Below are positions 33,599 to 42,026 of a DNA stretch of 64,000 nt, in pieces (within the stretch, counting starts at the first letter, position 1; the number at the start of each line of letters is the position of its first letter). The stretch lies in the NCBI GenBank assembly GCA_029212925.1, contig JARGOB010000011.1, positions 1 through 64,000 on the forward strand. The letters run 5' to 3'. The position numbers and the translations under genes were made by a program. The notes beneath the pieces are model-generated. The model saw only the letters and a program-made list of their open reading frames with translations, had not been told where the DNA came from and did no database searches. Source of the stretch: Coxiellaceae bacterium (GTDB taxonomy: Bacteria; Pseudomonadota; Gammaproteobacteria; Coxiellales; Coxiellaceae).

Positions 33599-34435
33599 CT
33601 ATTTTTTTGAAATCTTAGAAATCGGTATCGCTACTTCGCCTTGTTGATCCATACGGTACCCTACTGATTGTTCAGGCTTCCACGCATGGCCTTGCAGCAA
33701 TTCAATCGTACAAGGAAAAATTTCCGGATGATCTGTTGGGTAGGCGTCTATTAACCGTTGCCACTGACGCGGTGTTATTAAACCGGTTGATACCTTATCT
33801 GCCGATTGGCTAGCACCCAATCGATGAATATCGCGACATAACGTTTTAATCGAGCGATACTGCAGTTGCAATTCTTCCCTGTCCATCACCGGATCACTAA
33901 AGCCATTGTGCGCCAGCAGATCACCGATATCGTGCATATCCATAAAGGTTGATACGCGCTCAGCCAAACCCACTTGATGACAAGCCAAACGTAACTCTTG
34001 CAACGTATCAGGCCCCACCGTAGCAAACATTAGCAAACCACCCGGCTTTAAAATACGCATACATTCCTGAATCACCATCGCAGGCTCAACCGCCCAATGC
34101 AAACTGTCATTAGCCACAATGCAATCGACACTGTCGGCCTGTAAAGCTATAGCATGCATATCAGAAACCAACGGCTGACATGGATACTCACTGGCATGGC
34201 GCAGCCGCTGCTCAGCAAAGTCCAACGCTATTATGGTGCTATTAGGATATAGCGCCTGCAAATCAGACGACAACCAACCGGTCGCACAACCCAGATCAAC
34301 AATAACATTCGGCTGTAAACGCACATACTGCAGTCGCTGCAATAAACGTTTCGCCATTTCTTGCTGTAGGAAATGAACTTTTTCATATTCACCGGCCAGT
34401 CGATTGGCTCGTTGTTTGACTAAGTGGTATTTCAT
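33599..34435 (-). CDS. bioC: BioC-like malonyl-ACP O-methyltransferase
   Basis: A 278-residue SAM methyltransferase. The nucleotide site is V-D-L-G-C-A-T-G-W-L (about residues 46-55), followed by I-A-L-D-F-A and the N-D-S-L-H-W-A-V-E-P block typical of BioC. The C-terminal half, with L-A-H-N-G-F and the L-Y/I-K-T-L-C-R-D-I-H-R-L-G-A region, also fits. BioC starts biotin synthesis by methylating malonyl-ACP. No other bio genes are in the window, so the pathway assignment relies on similarity. It runs divergently from the Abi gene. Confidence 0.72.
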   Translation of the reverse strand: MKYHLVKQRANRLAGEYEKVHFLQQEMAKRLLQRLQYVRLQPNVIVDLGCATGWLSSDLQALYPNSTIIALDFAEQRLRHASEYPCQPLVSDMHAIALQADSVDCIVANDSLHWAVEPAMVIQECMRILKPGGLLMFATVGPDTLQELRLACHQVGLAERVSTFMDMHDIGDLLAHNGFSDPVMDREELQLQYRSIKTLCRDIHRLGASQSADKVSTGLITPRQWQRLIDAYPTDHPEIFPCTIELLQGHAWKPEQSVGYRMDQQGEVAIPISKISKK

Positions 34436-34604
34436 GCGGCAACTCTACCGAATAAATTGTCAATTTGAAACCGATATATCAATTCTATTACTAATTAGTA
34501 ATTAAAAAAAACGATTTTTACTCAACAAAATTGTGTGTTTAACTTGGAGCCTAATTAATATTTCAATAGGTTTGCGTGTTCGTTTGGCAGTGCTGTGCTT
34601 TTAT

Positions 34605-34633
34605 TTGCTAATGACACGCAGTTACCATATAAT
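34605..34633 (+). promoter_or_regulatory. Sigma-70 promoter for the Abi-linked RNA
   Basis: A perfect -10 box TATAAT at 34628-34633 lies exactly 17 bp downstream of a -35-like TTGCTA at 34605-34610. Transcription would start near 34640, just before the terminator-ended RNA. The rest of the 34436-34604 gap shows AT-rich sequence only. Confidence 0.7.
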
Positions 34634-34639
34634 CAGTAG

Positions 34640-34690
34640 CAATCAAGCCCACCACGCCTCTCAACGATGCGGACCAGGGTGGGTTTTTTT
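34640..34690 (+). ncRNA. Short structured RNA ahead of the Abi gene, candidate RNA antitoxin
   Basis: The predicted transcript is about 50 nt. It folds into an outer stem, CCCACC (34648-34653) with GGTGGG (34678-34683), closed by an inner C-G-C/G-C-G pairing around a CTCTCAACGAT-type loop, and ends in seven T residues (34684-34690). The T-run is followed at once by the toxin-gene ATG. The 3' arm (AGGGTGGG) is also the only Shine-Dalgarno-like sequence for that gene, so folding would hide it. AbiF genes are reported to be linked to a conserved non-coding RNA that acts as antitoxin; the position and form here match. Confidence 0.7.
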
Positions 34691-35593
34691 ATGACTAATG
34701 ACTACAGATACTTTAACAAACCATCGCTTTCTATAAATGAACAAATTGCTCTACTTAGAAATCGCGGGCTTACTTTAGACAAACCAAACGCAGCCTTTCA
34801 CTTCTTAAAATCAATTGGCTATTACCGGCTGATGGCCTACTTCAAACCATTTATGGTGGATGACGGAAACTCCGAATTGGGTTTTATACCAGGAGTAACA
34901 TTCTCGCATATCTTGCAACTCTATAACTTTGATCGTGAATTAAGACTGCTCGTTACCGATGCACTCGAACGAATTGAAGTAACACTTCGCGTATCAATTT
35001 CGAACACCATGAGTATTCAGTATGGCGCTCATTGGTATCTAGATAAAAAACTATTCAAAAGAGAGAACAGACACAAAGCCTCTCTGAGCGAAGCTTACAA
35101 TCACTTAAAGCGATCAAAAGAAGACTTCATTAAAAAATATTATATTTTGTATGACCACCCACCTCAACCACCCAGCTGGATGCTTACAGAATGTTTATCT
35201 TTTGGCACCATATCGCAAATCTACAACAACATAAAAGCACGATCATGCAGAAAATTGATCGCAGATCACTTTAAGCAGCACAGCGAAACCATTAAATCAT
35301 GGATGAGAGCGTTAACATTTACAAGAAATATTACCGCACATCATTCTCGTCTATGGAACCGCTTTTTTATTAATACACCAAAAAATATTGATATCCCCAT
35401 TACATTTAACCGGGATAAAAGCCCTTTTATAATTCAAGCGTACATTATCATTCAGCTAATGAATGCTATAGCACCAGGCAGTCATTGGAAAAACCGGTTA
35501 TTGTTATTATTTGAAGAACATAATAATTTCATTCCATTTGAGCAAATGGGGTTTGATAATCACTGGCACAATAACCACCTTTGGGATACCTGA
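34691..35593 (+). CDS. Abi_2/AbiF-like HEPN RNase toxin
   Basis: This 300-residue protein matches the Abi_2 (AbiD/AbiF) family: N-terminal Y-F-N-K-P-S-L-S-I-N-E-Q-I-A-L-L, then S-I-G-Y-Y-R-L-M-A-Y, F-D-R-E-L-R-L-L and A-L-E-R-I-E-V-T-L-R. The HEPN RNase motif R-x4-H appears as R212-N-I-T-A-H217 followed by H-S-R-L-W-N-R. It should be a cytoplasmic RNase-type toxin for phage abortive infection. The chosen ATG directly follows the T-run of the upstream RNA; an in-frame ATG at 34667 lies inside that hairpin. It separates divergent bioC and comF, which suggests insertion into a core locus. Confidence 0.83.
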   Translation: MTNDYRYFNKPSLSINEQIALLRNRGLTLDKPNAAFHFLKSIGYYRLMAYFKPFMVDDGNSELGFIPGVTFSHILQLYNFDRELRLLVTDALERIEVTLRVSISNTMSIQYGAHWYLDKKLFKRENRHKASLSEAYNHLKRSKEDFIKKYYILYDHPPQPPSWMLTECLSFGTISQIYNNIKARSCRKLIADHFKQHSETIKSWMRALTFTRNITAHHSRLWNRFFINTPKNIDIPITFNRDKSPFIIQAYIIIQLMNAIAPGSHWKNRLLLLFEEHNNFIPFEQMGFDNHWHNNHLWDT

Positions 35594-35599
35594 CAACTG

Positions 35600-36271
35600 A
35601 TGTTACATCCATGGCAAGCATGTTTATTTTGTCAGCAACCCGGCTGGTATCGCACCCCCATATGCGACACTTGCCATCAATTGCTTCCTTGGCTTGGTGT
35701 ATGCTGCCCACAATGCGCCAACCCCACCAGCTCAACCGGCTTATGCGGTCAATGCATTAAACAACCACCGTCTTTTGACAACACACTGGCATGCTTCAAT
35801 TATCAGCCTCCCATTAGCCATATGATTACCCAATTGAAATTTAAACAACAACTGTGTTATGGCCAATGGATTACGCAACTACTCATTGAAAAAATCAAGA
35901 CGAATAATAATCTACCTGAGGCAATTATGGCTGTGCCCTTGCACAAGAAACGCATTAAACAACGTGGCTATAACCAAGCCGGTATTATTGCTCAAACCAT
36001 TAGCAATCAATTACAAATACCTTGCATTCAATACAGTGTAATACGCCATAAGGCCACAGCAGCTCAAACTGATTTGAGCGCAAAACAACGACAAATAAAT
36101 TTGCGTCACGCATTTACTATTAATAATAAAATCGATCAAAAACACATTGCTTTAGTTGATGACGTTATGACTACCGGCAGTACATTAAACGCCTTAGCTG
36201 CTTTACTCAAGCAACAAGGCGTTCAACGTGTCGACTGTTATACTATTGCTCGTGCAGCATTACATAATTGA
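35600..36271 (+). CDS. comF: ComF/GntX family phosphoribosyltransferase-like protein
   Basis: A 223-residue ComF-type protein: an N-terminal zinc-ribbon with C-x2-C pairs (C-L-F-C at 8-11, C-D-T-C, C-C-P-Q-C, C-G-Q-C) and a phosphoribosyltransferase domain whose PRPP loop is A-L-V-D-D-V-M-T-T-G-S-T (about residues 182-193). The middle K-R-I-K-Q-R-G-Y-N-Q-A is a family hallmark. ComF helps DNA uptake and processing of transformed DNA. It starts 6 bp after the Abi gene and ends with a 12-bp overlap into the convergent glycosidase gene. Confidence 0.9.
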   Translation: MLHPWQACLFCQQPGWYRTPICDTCHQLLPWLGVCCPQCANPTSSTGLCGQCIKQPPSFDNTLACFNYQPPISHMITQLKFKQQLCYGQWITQLLIEKIKTNNNLPEAIMAVPLHKKRIKQRGYNQAGIIAQTISNQLQIPCIQYSVIRHKATAAQTDLSAKQRQINLRHAFTINNKIDQKHIALVDDVMTTGSTLNALAALLKQQGVQRVDCYTIARAALHN

Positions 36272-38134
36272 ACCATCAGCCGCTAACGCCTTCACTTTAT
36301 ACTCCTGCTTAGTCGCATTGTGATGCGGTACCGCCAATACTCCCTGATGTGTTGCACCCACAAAGTGATGCGCTGAATCATACACCCGATAATTTACTGC
36401 ATTATCTATTAAAGACCATGTTAAACAGTCTAAACCAGGCTTACAGTTATTGGTTACTTCAGGGCGTATATCTACCGTACCTGGACTACTGAATGGTGAA
36501 CCAATAAATACTTGGCCTAAATGATAATCAACTCGCTTGATAATCCGTTTAGCTTGAAGCTTTAAATCTATTTCCGTAATTACTTGACCCGCATATTGAC
36601 TTAAATCTTCATGCTGCTCAACCCATTGACCGGCTTTATATTGACGCTTGATAGAACAATGCGATTGACCATTAATAATAAAGCATATCGCAGCACGTAA
36701 AGCAGCCTGATTGCTGTAGTGCTCAATCTTCACTATATCTTTATCCACTAACTTGAGTTGAACTCTATATAAAGGCACCGTTATGATTTCATTCGCCATC
36801 ATATAGTCAGCACGCACCCGTAAACTTGCCCCTCCTTGATACGCTTGCTGATAATCGTAATTCACCTTAACGGTATTGTTATGTATGGATGAGCTACAAC
36901 TAAACTGCCAACTGGGCAAAATATTTTGCTGGCCAATATCATGCCAAACACCTACTTGTTGAGCGATGCCATTAATAAAATAATCATTGCCTTGACCGGT
37001 ATTAAAGTAACTATTAAACGGCAATTGCTTCACAGCAGAAAACCATGGTACAAAATGACTCGCGCCATCTGACATTGGCGATTTATTATTCGTCCAAAAA
37101 TCACGCTCATTTTGGTTCATCACATTTAATGACTCATCACCCGGTTTACCATTATTGGTTTTAGTGATCAGTGCCATATAATCCCACTCGGTTAATGCAC
37201 CATACGCCGTATTGGGTGTCGGCATTACACGATTAAAATATGACTGCTGTGCCTGCCAGCTATACAATGAACCGTCTGGCACATCAATGCCATAGTGAAT
37301 ATTAGCCACAGGGTAATTAATATTTTTTGCAGCAGACACATATTGTTGCGGATTGCCCCAACCGTAATTAATAAATACAGGATTATAAATTGTTTTTTCT
37401 TTATGCTGATCAACTAATAACGCATTAATACTATTATTTAAGAATGTCCATGGATCGGAATCATCATACCAAGTAACAATTAACTTTGGATCCGCCAAAT
37501 GCAGCTGATGAATAAAACTCTGCATACCCAAAAGTTTTTGTTGATCCATCGATTCAATTTCTTGATTGATAAACCAGCCATCAAAACCATAAGTATCTGC
37601 CAATAACGCTAATTGCTGAGCGATTTTGGTTTGTAATGGCCCGGGCGTAACCATATCATCAAAGGCTTTATATTCTTTATCACCACCAAATACCGGCGGA
37701 GAAAAAAAGATGGTGCCAGAAATTTTTACACCATTTTGATGCGCCGCTTGTATCCAACCAGGTGTCGGCGCTAACACTTGCCCACCGCTTTGTGACCCGC
37801 CAAAATACACCATCGACTGCAAATACTGCCAATTTAATTCCTGCGGCACATGACTGCCAAACTCTATTTGTGCCGCGGTATTACTGTCATCAAAACCAAA
37901 ATACGGCACCATATTACCAGCATGTTGATTTAATTTAATTCGCGATTGTAATGGTGTTATACGTTGATAATACTTTGCATTATCACTTTGCGGTGACCAA
38001 GCCATTAATGGTTTAGCCTCACAACCAATCACATCTGGTAAACATAAAGTAGTTGATGTTGGTAAAATATTATGTGCAAATGAAACAGTAGAAAAAAGAC
38101 AAGCTACAGCTGTAGCGATGGTACGCACCGACAT
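36260..38134 (-). CDS. GH85 endo-beta-N-acetylglucosaminidase
   Basis: This 624-residue secreted enzyme has a signal peptide ending near S-F-A-H. The GH85 core includes V-P-Y-F-G-F-D-D, V-Y-F-G-G-S, I-S-G-T-I-F-F-S-P-P and the catalytic G-F-D-G-W-F-I-N190-Q-E192 pair, matching the Asn/Glu dyad of Endo-A-type enzymes that cut the chitobiose core of N-glycans. A beta-sandwich-like C-terminal half follows. The ATG at 38134 with GGGAGA upstream gives a proper signal peptide. Bacteria do not make such glycans, so host glycoproteins are the likely substrate (inference). Confidence 0.85.
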   Translation of the reverse strand: MSVRTIATAVACLFSTVSFAHNILPTSTTLCLPDVIGCEAKPLMAWSPQSDNAKYYQRITPLQSRIKLNQHAGNMVPYFGFDDSNTAAQIEFGSHVPQELNWQYLQSMVYFGGSQSGGQVLAPTPGWIQAAHQNGVKISGTIFFSPPVFGGDKEYKAFDDMVTPGPLQTKIAQQLALLADTYGFDGWFINQEIESMDQQKLLGMQSFIHQLHLADPKLIVTWYDDSDPWTFLNNSINALLVDQHKEKTIYNPVFINYGWGNPQQYVSAAKNINYPVANIHYGIDVPDGSLYSWQAQQSYFNRVMPTPNTAYGALTEWDYMALITKTNNGKPGDESLNVMNQNERDFWTNNKSPMSDGASHFVPWFSAVKQLPFNSYFNTGQGNDYFINGIAQQVGVWHDIGQQNILPSWQFSCSSSIHNNTVKVNYDYQQAYQGGASLRVRADYMMANEIITVPLYRVQLKLVDKDIVKIEHYSNQAALRAAICFIINGQSHCSIKRQYKAGQWVEQHEDLSQYAGQVITEIDLKLQAKRIIKRVDYHLGQVFIGSPFSSPGTVDIRPEVTNNCKPGLDCLTWSLIDNAVNYRVYDSAHHFVGATHQGVLAVPHHNATKQEYKVKALAADGSIM

Positions 38135-38208
38135 GATTAATCTCCCTTTTAATCGAGGCACTATCCTACTGTGATACCTTATCAGAGTAAAGTTTCTTGC
38201 AAGAAGTA

Positions 38209-38835
38209 TTAGGGAGTTTTTACAGTTAGTCCTGTGGTGCTATCGCCTACGCTTTCAATATCAAGTGACTCATCCGCTTCTGGAGGTTTAAACATTGAAT
38301 TAAAAAATCGTGTCACAACTGCATCAGCATAGTGCGCAACTACTAAATAATCTTTAGCAAACTCATCAGCAACATTTTTCAAATAGCCTACTAACTCACC
38401 ATCCTCAGCCGCCATATCCAACGCTGACTCATCACGCAAATGAGATTTTTCTTTCACTGACGCGCCATGCTCTATTAACACGCCCATGCAGGCTTTATGT
38501 AACTCATACCGAGCTGGGCTCACCTCCGCTTTCTGCTCACTTAATGCAAAAATAACAGATTGCATTAATGGCGAGTCACTAAAATCATAAAAATCTACGT
38601 TTTGTGGTGAACAACCACACTCTTCACAAATAAATCGCAGCATATCCGGTAAACCATTCTTAATTGCAACTACCATCAGGCAATCGTTACCGGTAAGCTT
38701 ATAATCCATGCGTGCGCCTTGTGCGACCAAGCGACGTGCTTGTGCAATATCGTTAGCAGCAACAGCTGTATATAATGGCTTTGCTAGTTGTTCAGCTTTC
38801 AAATAAGCTTCGGAAGATTCAAATTTACATGGCAT
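38209..38835 (-). CDS. Ankyrin-repeat-like protein, possible effector
   Basis: A 208-residue soluble protein with degenerate ankyrin units: L-Y-T-A-V-A-A-N-D-I-A-Q-A-R-R-L-V-A-Q-G-A (about 21-41), L-M-V-V-A-I-K-N-G-L-P-D-M-L-R-F-I (about 53-69), and A-C-M-G-V-L-I-E-H-G-A-S-V followed by A-L-D-M-A-A-E-D-G. There is no signal peptide. The C-terminal 50 residues are non-ankyrin and acidic at the end. Ankyrin proteins are common secreted effectors in intracellular gammaproteobacteria; export is inferred only. Confidence 0.65.
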   Translation of the reverse strand: MPCKFESSEAYLKAEQLAKPLYTAVAANDIAQARRLVAQGARMDYKLTGNDCLMVVAIKNGLPDMLRFICEECGCSPQNVDFYDFSDSPLMQSVIFALSEQKAEVSPARYELHKACMGVLIEHGASVKEKSHLRDESALDMAAEDGELVGYLKNVADEFAKDYLVVAHYADAVVTRFFNSMFKPPEADESLDIESVGDSTTGLTVKTP

Positions 38836-38910
38836 GCTATATTACGCTCTCTCATTGTTATATATACTCACCATAACGCAGGAGCATTAACATTATCTTA
38901 AAAACACTAA

Positions 38911-39051
38911 TTACACCCCCTCGGAGGGCCCGGCTGCTGCTGAAGCCGCTTGAGAAGTGGCTTGCACTTGTGCCGGTGTTACCGCTTTTTGGCAGCCTAC
39001 AATGGCGATTGAAAAGACGATTGCGCATGCTAATCCGATTACCGTTTTCAT
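38911..39051 (-). CDS. Mini-lipoprotein A (46 aa)
   Basis: This short gene encodes 46 residues with a signal peptide and lipobox I-V-G-C (C20), then an Ala/Gln/Ser-rich tail. It is clearly paralogous to the 45-aa protein at 40469-40606: both start M-K-(T/K)-(V/L)-I-G-L-A-C-A. It resembles entericidin-type small lipoproteins in size only. A 68-codon open frame on the same strand in another frame is a shadow of this gene. Confidence 0.68.
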   Translation of the reverse strand: MKTVIGLACAIVFSIAIVGCQKAVTPAQVQATSQAASAAAGPSEGV

Positions 39052-39283
39052 GATACTTACTCACTATTCAATATAAAAAATCAATGAGTCAACTATAGCA
39101 TATCCCTATTTTATTATTAATATTCAATTGGTTAGAATTTACGACAACACATCCACACCTTATTATATGTAAATAACCCACCAGAAACACCATGTCGCGA
39201 ACCAAAAGGATTAAAAACGTGCGTTGAATCAAAAGGTTTGGTACGATTGGTACGTTGAGTCAACAATCACAAGGAGTCTAATC

Positions 39284-40081
39284 ATGTTAAGGAAAAAATG
39301 GAAAGTGGCAGCGACGGCTGCGCTTGCCGCTTGTACCTTAGGCACTGCCTTTGCCGGAGGTGCTGATACAGCGGGATTTACTAACCCTCACCCACTACTA
39401 TTCCCAACGGCCGCGAGTTTATTCGCACCGGTAGGTTTTGGTACTGATCTCGGTACCGTATTTGGTAACTTCGGCTGGGTAAACCGCTGGCCTGGCACCA
39501 CCGCTAGTGACGGCTATTTAAACTTTGGTGCTGGTTTAGGTAATGGTGATAAATATGTAGGTTTGCAAGGTACTGTCTTATTAGATAGCGTATCGGGCGA
39601 TAACAACAGTAATTTTGCTGCCAATGGTAGCTTTGGCTTTAAACTGTTCCGCTGGTTAACACCTAACCTATCAGTTGCCGCTGGTGTTGCTAACGTCGGT
39701 CGTTGGGGTGCATTGAAGAATGATGCCAACAGTTGGTATGGTTCCATGACTGACTACTTTAGCTTCTTCCAAGATGGTCGCTTCCCAATCGCTGCGACAT
39801 TCGGTTTTGGTAGTGGTGTATTTGATAGCTTTGCTTCATTCCGCGCTAATAGTGATGCCAATATGAAACCATTTGGTAGTTTGGCAGTAAGCGTGATTCC
39901 ACAATTGTCAGTAATCGCTGATTATACGACAGATATCTGGTCAACTGGTTTATCATTGGTGCCCTATCTGCCTATCCCATTAGCAGTAACTGGTTATGCC
40001 ACTAACCTTGGTGGCGGTGGCAAACAAGCCGGGCCTGTGACATACGGTGTACGTGTCTCACTTGGTTATTCATTCGTCTAA
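39284..40081 (+). CDS. Exported outer-membrane-like beta-barrel protein
   Basis: The product is about 265 residues with a signal peptide (cleavage near T-A-F-A-G, residue 24). The mature part is rich in Gly and aromatic residues in alternating strands (A-N-G-S-F-G-F-K-L-F, L-S-V-A-A-G-V-A-N-V) and ends in Y-S-F-V, close to the C-terminal aromatic signal for outer membrane insertion. No named family is recognised. The ATG at 39284 has AAGGAG ahead; an upstream GTG/ATG-like start would break the signal. It is followed 23 bp later by a small secreted protein gene. Confidence 0.65.
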   Translation: MLRKKWKVAATAALAACTLGTAFAGGADTAGFTNPHPLLFPTAASLFAPVGFGTDLGTVFGNFGWVNRWPGTTASDGYLNFGAGLGNGDKYVGLQGTVLLDSVSGDNNSNFAANGSFGFKLFRWLTPNLSVAAGVANVGRWGALKNDANSWYGSMTDYFSFFQDGRFPIAATFGFGSGVFDSFASFRANSDANMKPFGSLAVSVIPQLSVIADYTTDIWSTGLSLVPYLPIPLAVTGYATNLGGGGKQAGPVTYGVRVSLGYSFV

Positions 40082-40104
40082 TGTAAAGGTTTAAGGAGTA
40101 AACC

Positions 40105-40371
40105 ATGAGAAAAATTTTAACAATATGTGCTGCAGTAGCGGCTCTAGGGTTCGGACTTACAGCCGACCTAACGGCTGCACCTGCTGCAGGCACCACATCT
40201 GCTACGAGCACAACCAACAACAGTAACGCACGACGCGCACGCACCAGTACCGGTCGCGGTGACAGGCAAGCTAGTCGTGGTTTTACCATAACAGGTGCCA
40301 TTACTAGTAATGCATCCGGTGGTGCAGGTACATCTGCTGTTTCACAAGGTGCATCTGCTGCGACCAGTTAG
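40105..40371 (+). CDS. Small secreted Ala/Ser/Thr-rich protein
   Basis: An 88-residue protein with a signal peptide (cleavage around T-A-A-P, residue 25) and a low-complexity mature part with an arginine-rich centre (N-A-R-R-A-R-T-S-T-G-R-G). No family is known to me. AAGGAG precedes the ATG, and it probably shares a transcript with the barrel protein upstream, ending at the hairpin terminator at 40419. Confidence 0.6.
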   Translation: MRKILTICAAVAALGFGLTADLTAAPAAGTTSATSTTNNSNARRARTSTGRGDRQASRGFTITGAITSNASGGAGTSAVSQGASAATS

Positions 40372-40418
40372 TTATTTGATTCTTGAGACTTAGCCTTAAG
40401 AAACAGATAAGCTAAAGG

Positions 40419-40457
40419 ACACAAAAAAAGCCCTCGAATGAGGGCTTTTTTTGTGTC
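40419..40457. terminator. Bidirectional terminator
   Basis: ACACAAAAAAAGCCCTC, a GAAT loop, then GAGGGCTTTTTTTGTGT: a perfect long stem with A-run and T-run, suited to end the plus-strand secreted protein genes and the minus-strand mini-lipoprotein B gene. Confidence 0.88.
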
Positions 40458-40468
40458 TGATATTCGCT

Positions 40469-40606
40469 CTAGCCGCTTGCTGCTGAAGCAACTGCAGCAG
40501 TAGATGCACCTGTATTTGCACCTGACACTGGCTTACCGTGTTTCGAACAACCAGCAACAGCAATGGCAAATACAACCGCACATGCTAATCCAATTAATTT
40601 TTTCAT
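40469..40606 (-). CDS. Mini-lipoprotein B (45 aa)
   Basis: A 45-residue lipoprotein precursor with lipobox V-A-G-C (C20) and an Ala/Ser/Thr/Gly-rich tail. It is a paralogue of mini-lipoprotein A at 38911-39051, sharing the M-K-x-x-I-G-L-A-C-A signal start. It was probably duplicated around the two exported protein genes between them. Function is unknown. Confidence 0.66.
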   Translation of the reverse strand: MKKLIGLACAVVFAIAVAGCSKHGKPVSGANTGASTAAVASAASG

Positions 40607-40699
40607 TGTGTTCAGCCTATAGTCTGATTATAAAGTATACAGACAGACTATAGCACAGGTATTAACAGGATCAACTTCAATATAATCAATAACTTGAAA

Positions 40700-41989
40700 C
40701 TACTTGCTGATAAAATATCCAACAAAAATTAGGGTCAAAACAAACAACATCGGATGGATTTGACGCCACTTTCCAGTGCAGGATTTGATAATCACATAAC
40801 TGATAAAACCCAACCCTATACCATCAGCAATGGAGAAACTAAACGGAATCATAAAGGCGGTAATCACACTGGGGATCGTGTCGGTCATATCGCTCCAGTT
40901 AAAGTGAGTAAAGCTACGCATCATCAAACAACCAACAAACAATAAAGCGGCAGCAGCAGCTTGTGTGGGAATGGTTTTTATTAGCGGTGAAAAAAACAGC
41001 AGCAACAAGAAGAACACGCCAACAACTATCACGGTTAATCCTGTTCGACCACCTGAACGCACACCCGCTGCACTTTCACAGTAAGCACTGGTACTAGAGG
41101 TGCCTAACACGGCACCCAAAATAGTCGAAACACTAGCACCCACTAGACCACCCGACAACCGTTTTATACGATCATCACAGCCATATAAACCTGCCTGATG
41201 CAATATCCCAATAAATGTTCCCGTGCTATCAAACACCGCTACCAGTAAAAAAGAAAAGATAATTGCCAAGCCCTGATGGTTCCACAAAGCATGCGTTTGA
41301 AATTGATTAAAAGTCGACGCAACTGAAGGTGGTAACGCCAACACACCAGAAAAGTGACTGTATCCACACAGAATGCTAACCACCGTCACAGCCAAAATAC
41401 CTATAATAAGTGCCGCAGGTACTTTGAGGTAATCCAAAATTACAATCAAACAAAAACCTAAAAAGAATAATAACGTCGGTATCGAATGCAGATTACCCAA
41501 TGCAATTAATGTCGCCTTATTACCCACAATCATGCCACCTGAACGCAGCGCCAACATCGCAATAAATAAACCCAAACCTGCGGCAATCGCCATATTCATG
41601 GTTTCAGGAATCGCTTTAATTAACCAGCGTCGTAATGGCGTAATCGCAATAAGCAGAAATAACAAGCCCGAGATAAACACAGCACCCAATGCCACCTGCC
41701 AAGACAACCCCATGCCTTGCACAATCACATAAGAAAAATATGCATTTAATGCCATGCCCGGAGCAATGGCCACTGGGTAATTAGACAATAAGCCGCTAAC
41801 AATACAGCCCACCGCTGTCACCACACAAGTGGCAACAAAACAAGCACCAGCATCCACACCAGCAGCACCCAAAATCACCGGATTGACTAACACGATATAA
41901 GCCATGGTTAAAAATGTAGCTAAGCCTGCCAAGAACTCCGTCTTGATTGTCGTGTCATAGTGTGACAGCTGAAATAATCGTTCAAACAT
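40700..41989 (-). CDS. Purine permease, AzgA-type (NCS2-like)
   Basis: A 429-residue inner membrane transporter with about 13 hydrophobic segments. The start F-L-A-G-L-A-T-F-L-T-M-A-Y-I-V-L-V-N-P, the P-G-M-A-L-N-A-Y-F block (about residue 78) and the F-D-S-T-G-T-F-I-G motif (about 253) are those of AzgA/PurP/GhxP permeases, which import adenine, guanine or hypoxanthine with protons. Purine salvage would suit a host-dependent life. The exact base cannot be assigned. No purine-riboswitch fold was noticed upstream. Confidence 0.87.
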   Translation of the reverse strand: MFERLFQLSHYDTTIKTEFLAGLATFLTMAYIVLVNPVILGAAGVDAGACFVATCVVTAVGCIVSGLLSNYPVAIAPGMALNAYFSYVIVQGMGLSWQVALGAVFISGLLFLLIAITPLRRWLIKAIPETMNMAIAAGLGLFIAMLALRSGGMIVGNKATLIALGNLHSIPTLLFFLGFCLIVILDYLKVPAALIIGILAVTVVSILCGYSHFSGVLALPPSVASTFNQFQTHALWNHQGLAIIFSFLLVAVFDSTGTFIGILHQAGLYGCDDRIKRLSGGLVGASVSTILGAVLGTSSTSAYCESAAGVRSGGRTGLTVIVVGVFFLLLLFFSPLIKTIPTQAAAAALLFVGCLMMRSFTHFNWSDMTDTIPSVITAFMIPFSFSIADGIGLGFISYVIIKSCTGKWRQIHPMLFVLTLIFVGYFISK

Positions 41990-42026
41990 TGTAAGTAGTA
42001 ATCTTCTTATTGTTAATAATCATCAT

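Noticed and set aside
34436..34604. Second small RNA or antitoxin ORF upstream of the Abi locus
   Set aside because: AT-rich with no ORF, no hairpin of note; the clear signal starts at the promoter at 34605.
38858..39064. 68-codon minus-strand open frame
   Set aside because: A different frame on the same strand encodes a convincing mini-lipoprotein with lipobox; this frame is its shadow.
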